Source: Palsa-506 sp963836355 (GTDB lineage: Bacteria > Actinomycetota > Actinomycetes > Streptosporangiales > Streptosporangiaceae). Taken from it: a stretch of 64,000 bases of DNA. The position numbers were made by a program, and so were the translations under genes. Position 1 is the first letter of the stretch. Each line of letters opens with the position of its first letter. Location of the stretch: NCBI GenBank assembly GCA_963836355.1, contig CAWIJO010000007.1, positions 558,001 through 622,000 on the forward strand, in the 5' to 3' direction. The notes under the pieces were generated by a model. It was not told the origin of the DNA. It was given only the letters and a program-made list of their open reading frames with translations, and did no database searches. This document shows positions 17,377 to 27,057 of this stretch, piece by piece.

Positions 17377-18075
17377 TCAGTGGCCGATGCTCCGGCGATC
17401 GGCGCGACCCCGTGTTGCTTCCTGCAGCGCGGCTGCTTCCTGCAGTGAGGCTGCTTCCTTGCGCTCCCACTCCTCGATACCGCGCAGGACACCCTCGGTG
17501 TAGGCCCGCAGGTGCGCCCGGTAGACGTCGCTGTAGGTACGCAGATACGCCAGTTCGGCCTGCGCGGCCTGCCGCTCGCGGTCGGTCTGCGGCGGTGCCG
17601 CGACGTTCAGCGCGGAGACCGCCGCCTCGCGGGCCCTGGCATGAGCATCTTCCAGCACCATGTCCGAGTGCTGCTGGGCCTCTCGCATGATGTCATCGCG
17701 GCGCAGCCTGGCCTCCTCGGTTACCCGGCTGCTGTAAGCCTGGGCGTCGGCCACGTACCGGTCAGCGGTAACTTGCGCGGTTGACAGTATCCGCACCGCA
17801 TGCACATGCGCGTCTTCCTTACCGAAAAGCACCGCATCCGGATCACCGGCGGCGGCTTCTCCGGCGATAATCCTCCGGCGCAGCCGCTGAACTTCCTGCC
17901 ACAAGGACGCCCGCTCGTTCACCAGGCGCACGAACTCGGCGTGCACCACGCGCAGGAATCCCTGGACGGGCTCCTCCTCGTAGCCACGCCGTCCCAGCCG
18001 CGACATAGGAAACGTCACGGTCTGCAGCTCCTCGGGAGTCAGCCTGCTCTCATCATCGAACCACGCTGTTGTCAA
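17377..18075 (-). CDS. DivIVA-domain coiled-coil protein
   Basis: 232 residues. The N-terminal DivIVA-like segment (PMSRLGRRGYEEEPVQGFL) is followed by long predicted coiled coil rich in Glu, Ala and Arg (VRLVNERASLWQEVQRLRRR and ITEEARLRRDDIMREAQQ-like stretches). DivIVA proteins bind curved membrane and organise polar growth. The C-terminus carries an 18-bp duplication giving ASLQEA/AALQEA (bases 17417-17452). Its start overlaps the stop of the upstream globin-flavoreductase gene by 4 bp, so the two are translationally coupled, an unexpected pairing. Confidence 0.82.
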   Translation of the reverse strand: MTTAWFDDESRLTPEELQTVTFPMSRLGRRGYEEEPVQGFLRVVHAEFVRLVNERASLWQEVQRLRRRIIAGEAAAGDPDAVLFGKEDAHVHAVRILSTAQVTADRYVADAQAYSSRVTEEARLRRDDIMREAQQHSDMVLEDAHARAREAAVSALNVAAPPQTDRERQAAQAELAYLRTYSDVYRAHLRAYTEGVLRGIEEWERKEAASLQEAAALQEATRGRADRRSIGH

Positions 18076-19337
18076 GGCTCACTCCACCCGAAATCCTCGA
18101 TATGTATCTGCTCCTGCGCCATGCCCGCCGAAGCCAGCCGAGCGACAGCTTCCTGGACCATCTCGGTCGGGCCAGCCAGGTAGGCATCGTGCCCTGACCA
18201 ATCGCCGTGCCGGGTCACCACATCCGGCAGGCTGCCGGTCTCGCCGGCGAACTTAGAATCGGCTGACACCGCTGTTGTGACGGTCAGCCACGGGTACTGG
18301 GCGGCCATCTTCTCCAGGCTGTCCAGGTCATACAGTCCGTCGGCCGTCCGCGCGCCGAAGAACAGGTGCACCCCCGGCGGCCGTGGCAGAGCCGACACCT
18401 GCTCGAGGATGGCTTTCAGCGGGGCCAGTCCGGTACTTCCCGCCACTAGCAGGAGACCCCGGCCGGAGGCGGGCTGGCTCAGCGTGAGGGCCCCGACCGG
18501 AGGCCCCAGCCGAAGTTCGGTGTCAACGATCGCGGCGCTGGTAAGCGCCATGCTCACCGCGCCGCCGTCGATCAGCCGGATATGGAACTCAAGGAGACCG
18601 TCGCCACGCGGCGCGTTCGCCATGGAGTAGTAGCGCCACAGCTTCGGGCGGCTCGGTGACTCGATCGCCACGGACTGCCCCGGCAGGTAGTCCATCCGAG
18701 GCTCCGGCCGGACGAGCAGCACGGAGACATCGAACGCCCTCCGCTCACAGGTCACGACCGTGCCCCGCCACCAGGCCGGCCGCAGTTCCTCGTCCGCATG
18801 CGCCGCCGCGGTCATGACGGAGCCGACGAGCTCGTAGGCGGCCTTCCAGTCGGCGGCCAGCTCCGGCGTCCAGGCCGGCCCGGAAAAATGCTCTAAGGTC
18901 GCTAGCAGACTGGCGCCGACGGCGTCATAGTGCTCGGTGACAGCGCCGAACTTCCGATGATCACGGCCCAGCCCCTGAAGGAACTCAGTCAGCTCATTGA
19001 CGCGGTCTACCTGGGAAACGATCTTCACCAGCGCATCGACGAAGTGGCCGCGCTGCACCGCCATCGAGACCGGGAAGAGGTCCCGCACCTCAGGATGCTT
19101 GATGAACAGGTCGGAGTAGAAGAACAGCGGTAACTCGTCACCGTGCATCGCGACTTGGGCGAAGCTTTCGCGCAGCCGGCCAACGTCCAACAGTCCCGCC
19201 TTTCTCCGCCGCCGCCACCAGTTGACTGATCTTGGCGCGCTCGCCTCCGGCCCAAGAGATCCGGTCAAACCGCTGACGCTGGGATCATGCCGGGCAGTTG
19301 CAGCACAAATACTGCTGCAAGTTTCAGGCGGAGACAT
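18072..19337 (-). CDS. Globin-ferredoxin-reductase-like protein (flavohemoglobin-type)
   Basis: The globin domain starts around LDVGRLRESFAQVAM (residue ~50), with LFFYSDLFIKHPEVRDLFP and GLGRDHRKFG containing the probable proximal His. It is followed by an FAD-binding barrel (LWRYYSMANAP, the RxYS motif) and a NAD(P)-binding domain (VAGSTGLAPLKAIL, AYLAGPTEMV). Such proteins oxidise nitric oxide or act as haem reductases. The frame is open from ATG 19337, but homology begins later and a TTG at 19190 is a credible alternative start. It overlaps the downstream DivIVA-like gene by 4 bp. Confidence 0.87.
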   Translation of the reverse strand: MSPPETCSSICAATARHDPSVSGLTGSLGPEASAPRSVNWWRRRRKAGLLDVGRLRESFAQVAMHGDELPLFFYSDLFIKHPEVRDLFPVSMAVQRGHFVDALVKIVSQVDRVNELTEFLQGLGRDHRKFGAVTEHYDAVGASLLATLEHFSGPAWTPELAADWKAAYELVGSVMTAAAHADEELRPAWWRGTVVTCERRAFDVSVLLVRPEPRMDYLPGQSVAIESPSRPKLWRYYSMANAPRGDGLLEFHIRLIDGGAVSMALTSAAIVDTELRLGPPVGALTLSQPASGRGLLLVAGSTGLAPLKAILEQVSALPRPPGVHLFFGARTADGLYDLDSLEKMAAQYPWLTVTTAVSADSKFAGETGSLPDVVTRHGDWSGHDAYLAGPTEMVQEAVARLASAGMAQEQIHIEDFGWSEP

Positions 19338-19443
19338 CGGTCAGGTGACGGATATTTGAAGCCGGGACCACGACCAGCGAGCCCGCGCGGGCCTTCCGGC
19401 GCCTCCGGTTCGTGTTCCTCCGGCTAGCCCGGCAGAACCCCGG

Positions 19444-19611
19444 ATGGAGCTACTGCGGGAGCCCCCCCGCAGTGAACCCCGCTACTACCTGACCCTTCTC
19501 GGGACGCACCCTGACCACCGGGGCCGGGGCATCGGCATGGGCCTGCTCGCGCGCAACCTCGAACTGATCGACTCGGAGAATTCTCATATCCCCGGAACGG
19601 CCCTAAGCTGA
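19444..19611 (+). pseudogene. GNAT acetyltransferase fragment
   Basis: A 55-residue frame contains YYLTLLGTHPDHRGRGIGMG, which is strand beta4 plus the acetyl-CoA pyrophosphate-binding HRGRGIGMGLL loop of GNAT enzymes. Sequence before and after is unrelated, so only the central ~40 residues of a ~200-residue enzyme remain. There is no ribosome binding site. Confidence 0.7.
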
Positions 19612-19695
19612 CGACGATGTGGCGTGCGGGACGCCATTCTCCAGGCGATACGAGGGACTGAATGGCAGCTGGCTCGCACCCTCCCAGCTGCAGGG

Positions 19696-20235
19696 TCATA
19701 GAGCGGGTGCCGCATCCGAGATGATGGCTGCGTAGCCGGTTGCGGCCTCGAATGCGTGCGCCGCGGCGAGCAGGTCCCAGTCGCCGCGGCGCCTGCCGAC
19801 CAGCTGCAGGCCCACGGGCAGGCCGCCCGGCGTGAACCCGGCCGGGACGCTGAGGGCTGGCAGGCCTGTCATGGAGATCAGGTATGCCGAGGCCATCCAG
19901 TCCAGGTAGGTCTGCTGTGGCCGGCCGTTGATCCCACGCACCCAGTCCAGAGTTACGTCAAACGGCGCTACCTGGCTGACCGGGCATGCCAGCACATCTA
20001 CTCCGGTGAAAAACTCGCTGATCCGCTCGGCCAGCGCGGTGCGCAGCATGGTCGCCCGGCTCAGGTCAGCCGCCGTAAGGTCGAGACCGCGCTGGATGTT
20101 CCATGTCACGTTCGCGCCGACCAGGTCCGGATGCTCGCGCAGCAGCTGGCCGTAGAAGGTTGCGAATCTGAATGCGCGGAACGTGCGGAACGCCTCGTCC
20201 GCACCGGAAAGGTCGGGCGTCGCATCGGTGACCAC
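19696..20235 (-). pseudogene. Amidase-signature enzyme, C-terminal remnant
   Basis: The last ~175 residues of an amidase are intact: VLACPVSQVAPFDV, then TYLDWMASAYLISMTGLPALSVPAGF and LPVGLQLVGRRRGDWDLL. The catalytic Ser-Ser-Lys N-terminal half is missing. The frame stays open upstream to 20520, but those ~100 residues resemble no amidase. The enzyme cannot be active. Confidence 0.82.
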
Positions 20236-20613
20236 CCCGGCCAGCCCTGCCAGGACCCACCATAACGCTGGGATGTCTGTGCTGCCGCGCACGACAGTGA
20301 TTGCATAGCGTGACGCAGTTGTCACTGATAGGCAGCGCGTGCTCGCCAGGCGGCACGAGCGCTGCTCAGTTGCGGCATGGCAAGGCCACGCAGATCTTGG
20401 GGTTCTGCGGTCGCCGGTCCGTTTCCTGACGGTCGAGGCCCGATCGGGTTGCTGCGGTGAGCCGCTGAGGCTCAAGGCGCTCGCTCCGCACGTCGTCGTC
20501 CCGGCGTCGCGCGCAGGCACGTCTTACTCCGTGTATCAAGGCCGCGCTTGCACGCTCATACTCAGCGGCGGCACGTGTGCTGACCACGCGCGGCTATTTG
20601 CGCCGCGCGGCCG

Positions 20614-20647
20614 GCCGGGTCACGCGGGCGGCCGGGTCACGCGGGCG
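20614..20647. repeat. 17-bp perfect tandem duplication
   Basis: GCCGGGTCACGCGGGCG at 20614-20630 and 20631-20647, in the gap before the membrane/decarboxylase fusion gene. The surrounding 20236-20694 has no supported gene. Confidence 0.8.
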
Positions 20648-20694
20648 GGTCGACCCAGGGTCCAGTAGCTTCCACGTGGTTCGGGGGAACCAGC

Positions 20695-22443
20695 ATGAAT
20701 AGTCGCAGGAGCGCGATGTGCGGTGCCACCGCGCCGGAGCTGAAGGCCGAGGGTAACGAGCGCATGTCAGCGTCAGCTGCCAGGGATCGGCTGGCAGCTG
20801 ACGCACCTCGGCGGCCGGCCGCTGGCCACGATGAGCTCCAAGTCGAGGCAGCGGGGTGGTGGCGGGCATGGCTGGCCCGGTTCGGGCTTGCCGAGGTATG
20901 CGGCACCATCGGTGCTGCCGCTGGTTTCGCCGCCGGGTACCTGCCCGGCGGGTCGCTGCTCACGGCCGCCGGGCTGGCGACCCTTTGTGAGGTCATCGGG
21001 TTTTACGGCTGTATCGGCGTGAAGGCGGCCCTTACGGCTTGCCGGGCAACGACCCATCTGGCCGGGTTGCGCAGGCTGGCAGCGGGGGCGTGGCACGCGG
21101 TGCGAGAGCAGTTGACCTCATGTGCGGCCGCAGAAATCCTGGACATCTTCCTGATCCGCCCTGGCTGCATGGCCGGGGCAGCGTGGCTGCTGCGGCTGCT
21201 GCCCGGCGGGGTGTGGCTTGGGTTCCTGACCGGGAAGGCGGTTGCTGACGTGGCCTGGTATGGCATGGAGGCCTCGGCGCGCTGGGGCGTGGCCCGGACG
21301 GCCGCAGTCATGCAGCCGGCCAACCCGTACCTGCAGCTCGATCTGGCGCACGCCAGGGAAAGCTTCCGGGAGCTGGCCGAGGCGCTTGCGGGGATGGCGG
21401 TTCACTACGCGGTCAAAGCCAATCCGCATCCCCGCCTGCTGGCCTGCTTGCACGGTGCCGGGTGCCGGTTCGAGGCCGCATCCTGGGCGGAAGTCCGGGC
21501 GGCGATCCGGGCCGGCGCGGATCCGTCCACGGTGCTGTTCACCCACCCGGTCAAGCCCGCCGACGAAATCGCCAGGGCGTGGAAGGCTGGCGTATGGCGA
21601 TTCGCTGCGGACAGCGACACCGAACTCCGCAAGGTGGCCCGGTACGCCCCCGGGTCAGCGGTGTTGCTGCGCCTGGACACTGATCCAGGCGGCACGGTCG
21701 GTGACCAGGGCAAGTTCGGGGCGCCGCCGGGGCAAGTTGCGGAGTTGGCCCGGCTGGCCAGGTCACTGGGCCTGGACCCGTACGGCCTTGCGTTCCATGT
21801 CGGCTCCCAGATGCTGGACCCCAAGGCTTGGGATGGCCCGATCCGGCAATGCGCGCAGATCATGACCACCCTCGCCAACGATGGGATCAGGCTGGCATTG
21901 CTCGACGTGGGCGGTGGGTTCCCAGCCCGCTACGACACTGAACCGCCACCACTGGCGGAATACGCCGCCGCGATCAACTACGCGGTCGCCCAGCTGCCCT
22001 ATCCGTTGCAGCTGGCGTGCGAACCCGGGCGGGCGATCGCGGCCCCGGCCGGGACGATGGTCGCATCGGTGATCGGCACCGCGTGGCGCCACGGCACGCT
22101 GCGGGTCAGCTTGAATGTGGGCGCGTTCCACGGCCTGATCGAAGCGCTGGAGTCCGGCCGCGAACTGCGGTTCCCGGTTGCCATCCCCGGCGCCGGCCAG
22201 CGAACGCTGGTCCCATGCATGCTCACCGGGCCCAGTTGTGACAGCCAGGACACCATACTCGACCAGGTATGGCTGCCCATGCCGCACACTGGTGACAAGG
22301 TGCTCATTGGCAACGCTGGTGCCTACACCACCTGCTATTCGGGCCGCAGCGCATTCAACGGCTACCCGGCTCCGGAGGTCAGGATCAAAGGCAGGATCAG
22401 CTTGTCGACGCCCAGCAGTCAGCTACTCCATAACCACTCCTAA
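20695..22443 (+). CDS. Fusion of a multi-pass membrane domain with a type III PLP-dependent (ornithine/diaminopimelate-type) decarboxylase
   Basis: 582 residues. Residues ~60-205 hold about four hydrophobic segments (for example GTIGAAAGFAAGYLPGG and AGAAWLLRLLPGGVWLGFL). The remainder is a fold-type III decarboxylase: the PLP lysine in MAVHYAVKANPHP, FHVGSQ, LDVGGGFPARYD, ACEPGRAI and the catalytic CDSQD in GPSCDSQD. A cytosolic enzyme domain tethered to membrane helices suggests decarboxylation or racemisation coupled to transport or at the membrane; the substrate is unknown. GGGGGAAC precedes ATG 20695; ATG 20764 is an alternative. I do not recognise a characterised protein with this layout. 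Confidence 0.83.
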   Translation: MNSRRSAMCGATAPELKAEGNERMSASAARDRLAADAPRRPAAGHDELQVEAAGWWRAWLARFGLAEVCGTIGAAAGFAAGYLPGGSLLTAAGLATLCEVIGFYGCIGVKAALTACRATTHLAGLRRLAAGAWHAVREQLTSCAAAEILDIFLIRPGCMAGAAWLLRLLPGGVWLGFLTGKAVADVAWYGMEASARWGVARTAAVMQPANPYLQLDLAHARESFRELAEALAGMAVHYAVKANPHPRLLACLHGAGCRFEAASWAEVRAAIRAGADPSTVLFTHPVKPADEIARAWKAGVWRFAADSDTELRKVARYAPGSAVLLRLDTDPGGTVGDQGKFGAPPGQVAELARLARSLGLDPYGLAFHVGSQMLDPKAWDGPIRQCAQIMTTLANDGIRLALLDVGGGFPARYDTEPPPLAEYAAAINYAVAQLPYPLQLACEPGRAIAAPAGTMVASVIGTAWRHGTLRVSLNVGAFHGLIEALESGRELRFPVAIPGAGQRTLVPCMLTGPSCDSQDTILDQVWLPMPHTGDKVLIGNAGAYTTCYSGRSAFNGYPAPEVRIKGRISLSTPSSQLLHNHS

Positions 22444-22563
22444 CCGCCTGGCCGTCCACACGACTGCCACCCGATGGCCGCCATCTCGGCGGCGACTACC
22501 GGGCCCATCTGGCGGCTGAGCCTCGAATCGACCTGAACTCACCCGTGCAGGTCAAGCGCGTCC

Positions 22564-22986
22564 TCAAGCCGTGCCGCTGGTGTCGCGGACCGCGCTGCGA
22601 GCAGGCGGGGTGAAGATGCTGCCGGCCTGCTCCACCAGCATTGTCATCTCGTACGCAACCTGGTCGAGGTCGGCTGCGGCGGTGGTGAGCACGGCGAGGC
22701 TCGATCCGTCATCGATCGCCATGATCACGATGGTGCCCCGTTCCATGGCGACCAGGGCCTGGGTGACGGCACCGCCATCGAATATCCGGGCTGCGCCATT
22801 GGCCAAGCTGATCAAGCCGGAGGTGATCGCGGAGAGTTTCTCCAGCAGGTCGGGCTGTATCCGGTCGGACACTGCCACCGGGACGCCGTCCGAGGACACC
22901 ACCAGGGCGTGCATTATCCCGGGCACCCGCTCGGTGAAGTCGGTGATGAGCCGGTCGAGGTCCTGCGGATGGAGGGCCGGATCCAC
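22564..22986 (-). CDS. Roadblock/LC7-domain protein (CvnB/MglB-like)
   Basis: 140 residues. The whole length is a roadblock/LC7 fold (LDRLITDFTERVPGIMHALVVSSDG at the start, GGAVTQALVAMERGTIVIMAI later). In actinomycete conservons this protein sits between a sensor kinase (CvnA) and a DUF742 protein (CvnC) plus a small GTPase (CvnD), and acts as a GTPase-activating partner. Here it follows the kinase by 11 bp, but no CvnC or CvnD gene follows. Confidence 0.9.
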   Translation of the reverse strand: MDPALHPQDLDRLITDFTERVPGIMHALVVSSDGVPVAVSDRIQPDLLEKLSAITSGLISLANGAARIFDGGAVTQALVAMERGTIVIMAIDDGSSLAVLTTAAADLDQVAYEMTMLVEQAGSIFTPPARSAVRDTSGTA

Positions 22987-22997
22987 GTACTCTCCTC

Positions 22998-25426
22998 TCA
23001 GTCGTCCTGGACCGGCTGCTTCGCGTCGCGGTCCATCCGCGTCACCGCCCTGGCCCGGCGGGAGCCCCGCTGGAAGCTGGCCAGCCTGCCTAGCGCGATC
23101 TGCGCTGATTCGGCCGCCAGGGCTTGCCGGGGCTCCTGGTCAACCGCGGCGCCGGGGGCGAGGTTGGCCGGCCGAATCCGCCGCGGTAGCCGGGCGGAGG
23201 CCCAGGATGCCGAGGCCGGCTGCCCTGCCATTGTCGGCTGGCCGGCTTGCGGCTCGCTGGGCCGGAGCAGCGCCCGGCCGCGGGCAGGAAAATAGTCGGA
23301 TTCGACGGATTCGAAGATTGGCAGCGAGCCGCCCACCTCGGCACCTTCCGGCTCCGGCACGGTCACGGCGAAGGAGGCGGCTGGGGCCGGGGATGGCAAC
23401 GGCGCGCCCAGCGTCAGCGGGACTGCATCGGGCATGGCGATCTCCGGCCGTTCGGCAAACTCTGGCTTGGCGGCGAACCGGGGAGCTGGGCGCCGCGGAT
23501 CGGCGGCCGCGGCCGCAGCCACGGCGCCGGCTCCCCGCCGGCCTCGGCCTGGAGGGCTCCGCCAGTTTGTCCGGGCCAGCCACCGCGCCTGTCATCCTGC
23601 GAGATCAGCGCGGCCGGAAGATGCACCTCGGCGGTGATGCCGCCGCCCGGCGGCAGTCCGAGCGTCACCTTGATGCCGTGTCGTGCCGCTAGGTGCGCGA
23701 CCGCGAACAAGCCCATCTGCGGGGTCACCGCGACGTCCGCGCGGGGCGGGTGGGCCAGCCGCCAGTTGAGCTGCCTCAGCTGGTCCTCGGGCATGCCCTT
23801 TCCGCCGTCGACAATGCTGATCAGCAAGCCGCCGTCACGCACTGTGTGCCCGCACACGATTGCCCGGGTCGTCTTGGGCGAAAACGTGGTGGCGTTCTCC
23901 AGCAGCTCGGCGAGCAGGTGCACGGTGTCGGCGGCAGCGCTCTCGCTGACCGAGACACCCTGCTGGACGCTGAGGCTGACCTGGTCGTACTGCTCGATCT
24001 CGGACACGGCGGCCCGAAGCACGTCCAGCAGGGTGACCGGCTCTGTCCAGCGGCGTGGTGTCTCCTGGCCCGCGAGAACGAGCGCACTGTCTGAGTTGCG
24101 CCGCATCCGGGTGGCCAGATGATCTATCTGGAACAGGCTGGCCAGCCGTTCCGGGTCATCCTCACGGAGTTCCGAGCTGTCGATCAGCCGCAGCAGCCGT
24201 TCCAGCAGGAAATGGCTGCGCAGGAAGAAACTGGCGAATACGGCATTGACGCTGCCGCGCTGCTGGGTCTCCTTCCCGGCCTCCGCTGGCAGCCGTGCCC
24301 CGGTGACATCCAGGGCAGCTGCTTCGAGCCGTCGCAGCGGGCGCACTATGGACCTGGCAATGATCAGGGTAGCCAGCAAGGCAACGGCCAGGACGGCCAG
24401 CGCCGCGCCGCTGGTGATTATCGCGGACCGCATCGCGCTCCGCTGCAGAGCCCGGGCGTAGGCCGTGATCCAGGACGTCAGCTGCTGCTCGGCATGGCGC
24501 ATCCAGCCGAGTGTGTAGGACATCCCCGCCTGCCACTGCTCTCGGGCGTGGGCACCGAGAGACAGCGCGCCATTGCCGACCGCCGTCGCGCGCTGTTCCA
24601 CCGCCCGGGCCTGCCCGGCCAGCGGGCCGGCCAAGGTGCCGGTGAGCGCCCAGCTCTCCTCGGGGGTCGCCGAGCTGCGGAACGTCATCAGGTCACTGGC
24701 CTGTTGCGCCTGGGCGGTGGTCAGCGCGGTGAGCGCGCCGGGCCCGAGGCGGCCCTCGGCGAGCGCCGCGCCGAGGATGGCCTGCTGCTCCGAGGCTTGG
24801 TCCTTCATCCTGGATAGCGAGCCGAGCGCGCGCACGCTGGTGATGAGCGCGGAATTGCCGCTCAGGTCGGCGATGCCGTCATTGACCGGCAGCAGGCCAG
24901 CTGTGGCAGCGGAATAGCCGTTGATCACGGCCAGCGCGGGAGCCTGGCTCTGCGCCGCGTGCCTGCGCAGGCCAGGCAGTTCGGCGATGCTGGCCAGGAC
25001 CTTGGTCGTGCTGGCCCGCGGCTGGACCGGGTAGTCGCGGCCAGACCGGAGAACCAGCCTGCGCACGGCGGCCGCCCAGCCGTCGGTGATCGCATACTGC
25101 CGCCGCAGGGCCATCAGGCGCGCGGCCGGGCGCCCGTCCGCGATGAACGCGGCCGTGCCGGCCCGCTCGTCCTCCATCGCCTGCGTTAAGCCGGTGACCT
25201 GCTGGCCGAGCACCGCGAGTCGGCTGACCTGGCCGTACGCCGCAGCGGTGCGCGTCGCGTCAGTGACCTTCAGGCCGGTGAGCGCCAGGCCCAGCACAGT
25301 CGGAATGGCCATCAAGACGATCAGCCAGGCCACCCGCCGGTTCCGCCGCGCCAGCGCCGAGCCCGCGCCGCGCTGGGCTGGCAAAATGCCCGGAGGGGCG
25401 GCATCGGCAGAACTGGACTGGCTCAT
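22998..25426 (-). pseudogene. CvnA-type sensor histidine kinase with a frameshift in the C-terminal tail
   Basis: N-terminal TM helix (WLIVLMAIPTVLGLALTG), an ~290-residue extracellular sensor region, a second TM (LAVLAVALLATLIIA), HAMP-like linker and a GHKL ATPase (ELLENATTFSPK, VDGGKGMPEDQL). This matches the nitrate-sensor-like kinases of conservons. The catalytic part is complete, but the frame ends at 23414. The usual tail (LPIFESVESDYF, LPRRIRPANLAPG, RLASFQRGSRRARA) continues in another frame to 22998, just before the roadblock gene. The shift lies between about 23420 and 23560. The protein may still work without its tail; sequencing error is possible. Confidence 0.82.
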
Positions 25427-25596
25427 TGCGCGTCCTCGCTGATCTCGGAAACTGCCTTCGAGGCAACGGGCAATTCTCCAGGCCCCCCCAGACAGGAGGC
25501 GAGAAGATCACCTTTTCTGCCGTTCCTCCCAAAGACGATACCTCTGGGCTTGTCTGCCGGGATACCGTCCCCGCCGGGCGACGATGGCTGAGGCCG

Positions 25597-26343
25597 TCAG
25601 CTGCCGGCCTGGCTGCCGCCGGCCGGCCGCGCTGAGTTGAGGGACGCGAATACAACAGTGGAGCTGAGGTAATGGCCGGTGGCGTGGTCGAAAACGCCGC
25701 CGCACGTTATCAGGTGCAGGGCCGCGTAGCCGGTCGTGCCGTAAACGGTTTTCGCCGGGAAACCAGATTTAAGGTATTGGCGTACGCCGGTGACGCGGAA
25801 AACAGCGGTGATCCCGTCGGCGAGTGTCACATTGATGCTGTCCCCAGGGCGGAGGGCTCCCAGGCGGAAGAAGACAGCAGGCCCGTGGTAGCCGTCGAGG
25901 TGGCCTTCGATGACCGACGCCCCGATCTGGCCGGGCGTTGCCGAGTATTTGAACCAGGCGGCCTGACCGGGCCTCGTGTCAAGCGACGGGACCTGGATCG
26001 TGCCGTCCGAGTTGACTCCCAGGCGCAGCAGTTTGGAGCTCACGCCTATCGCCGGAATATCGACGGACACCGGCAGTGAGCGCCGCAGCGATAGCCCTCG
26101 GGCGTTGCGTGCGGATAGCCCGGTAGCGCCAGCTGCCGCCGACGTCGGCCGCGGCGCGTGCTGCTGGGCACTGACCGCGACGCCGATTGCAGCAGCCCCG
26201 CCCACGATGAGAAGTACGCCGGCCACCCCGGCCACGCGGGCACCAAGGCTTCCTGACGGTCTGGCCTGGGGGGCGTACCCGCTCTGCGGCCAGGACATGA
26301 CTACCCGACACCCGGCTACACGCCGCCACCCCGCATCCCCCAA
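25597..26343 (-). CDS. Class F sortase
   Basis: 248 residues. Start TTG 26343 follows GGAGGG at a good distance. One N-terminal TM helix (VAGVAGVLLIVGGAAAIGV) anchors a sortase fold: VSVDIPAIGVSSKLLRLG, catalytic His in VIEGHLDGYHGPAVFF, and catalytic Cys in LHLITCGGVFD. Class F sortases of actinobacteria attach surface proteins to peptidoglycan. The divergent neighbour has a C-terminal sorting-type tail and is the likely substrate. Confidence 0.9.
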   Translation of the reverse strand: MGDAGWRRVAGCRVVMSWPQSGYAPQARPSGSLGARVAGVAGVLLIVGGAAAIGVAVSAQQHAPRPTSAAAGATGLSARNARGLSLRRSLPVSVDIPAIGVSSKLLRLGVNSDGTIQVPSLDTRPGQAAWFKYSATPGQIGASVIEGHLDGYHGPAVFFRLGALRPGDSINVTLADGITAVFRVTGVRQYLKSGFPAKTVYGTTGYAALHLITCGGVFDHATGHYLSSTVVFASLNSARPAGGSQAGS

Positions 26344-26587
26344 TGCCGTCGTCCCTCCCTCTGTCTTCCCCAGGGTGCCTTAACCGCGTAGCCTAATATT
26401 CCAATGATGAACGGGCCATTTCATGTCTATGCCGCCTATGGGCTTTACCTTTATGGCCGTCGGTGCTTCCGGGTATCTGCCTTCGGCCGGCCGGGCCGTG
26501 ACCGGTCCGGCCGCGATTTCTCTTCCGATGCCGGGACCGGGAAAACGGGCCCGGCGCCTGCCGGACGCATAAGGAGGTCCCATAACG

Positions 26588-26998
26588 ATGCGCGCAACCA
26601 TCATGGGGACAGGCCTCAGCACGAGGTTGACCGCCGCCTGCTGCGCCACCTTGGCCATAGTCGCTTCCGCGTCCGTCTCGGCCTGCACGGCGTCCTCGCC
26701 CTCGCCGACACCGACTCCATTCTCACCCGCAGTATCCGGCTCGGCAACACCGACTATCCTGCCTAGCGGCACGGCTAGTGTCACCGCGCCGAGCGCGAGC
26801 GCTAGCCCGTCGGCAACGCCCAGCTCGTCGGCGGCTCAGCGCCATTCGGCCAGCCCGTTCCCTACCGCTGCCCCGGCCACTGGCGGCGGTGGCACGGCCG
26901 GATTCCAGGACACCTTGCTCTTCGGCCTCGGCGGCGCGGCGGTCCTGGCCGGCGCCGGGAGCATCGCCTACCGCAGAAGGGTCATCAGGAACCGCTGA
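26588..26998 (+). CDS. Ser/Thr/Pro-rich surface protein with C-terminal sorting-type signal
   Basis: 136 residues with a perfect ribosome binding site (AAGGAGGT 26571-26578). It has an N-terminal signal peptide with possible lipobox-like end (ASVSACTAS), about 60 residues of Ser/Ala/Pro/Thr stalk, then PATGGGG, a hydrophobic helix (LLFGLGGAAVLAGAGSIAY) and a basic tail RRRVIRNR. That layout is a cell-wall sorting signal with a non-canonical LPxTG equivalent. It is divergent from the class F sortase, 244 bp apart. It may display a stalk without a folded domain. Confidence 0.75.
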   Translation: MRATIMGTGLSTRLTAACCATLAIVASASVSACTASSPSPTPTPFSPAVSGSATPTILPSGTASVTAPSASASPSATPSSSAAQRHSASPFPTAAPATGGGGTAGFQDTLLFGLGGAAVLAGAGSIAYRRRVIRNR

Positions 26999-27057
26999 CA
27001 CAGGTGGCCGCTGGCCAGCGGGATTTCGGCGTCCCGGGCGCTGGCGTCAGCCGACCG

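Noticed and set aside
24119..24817. Plus-strand 232-residue frame across the sensor kinase
   Set aside because: Antisense shadow of a clear kinase gene, with no ribosome binding site or homology.
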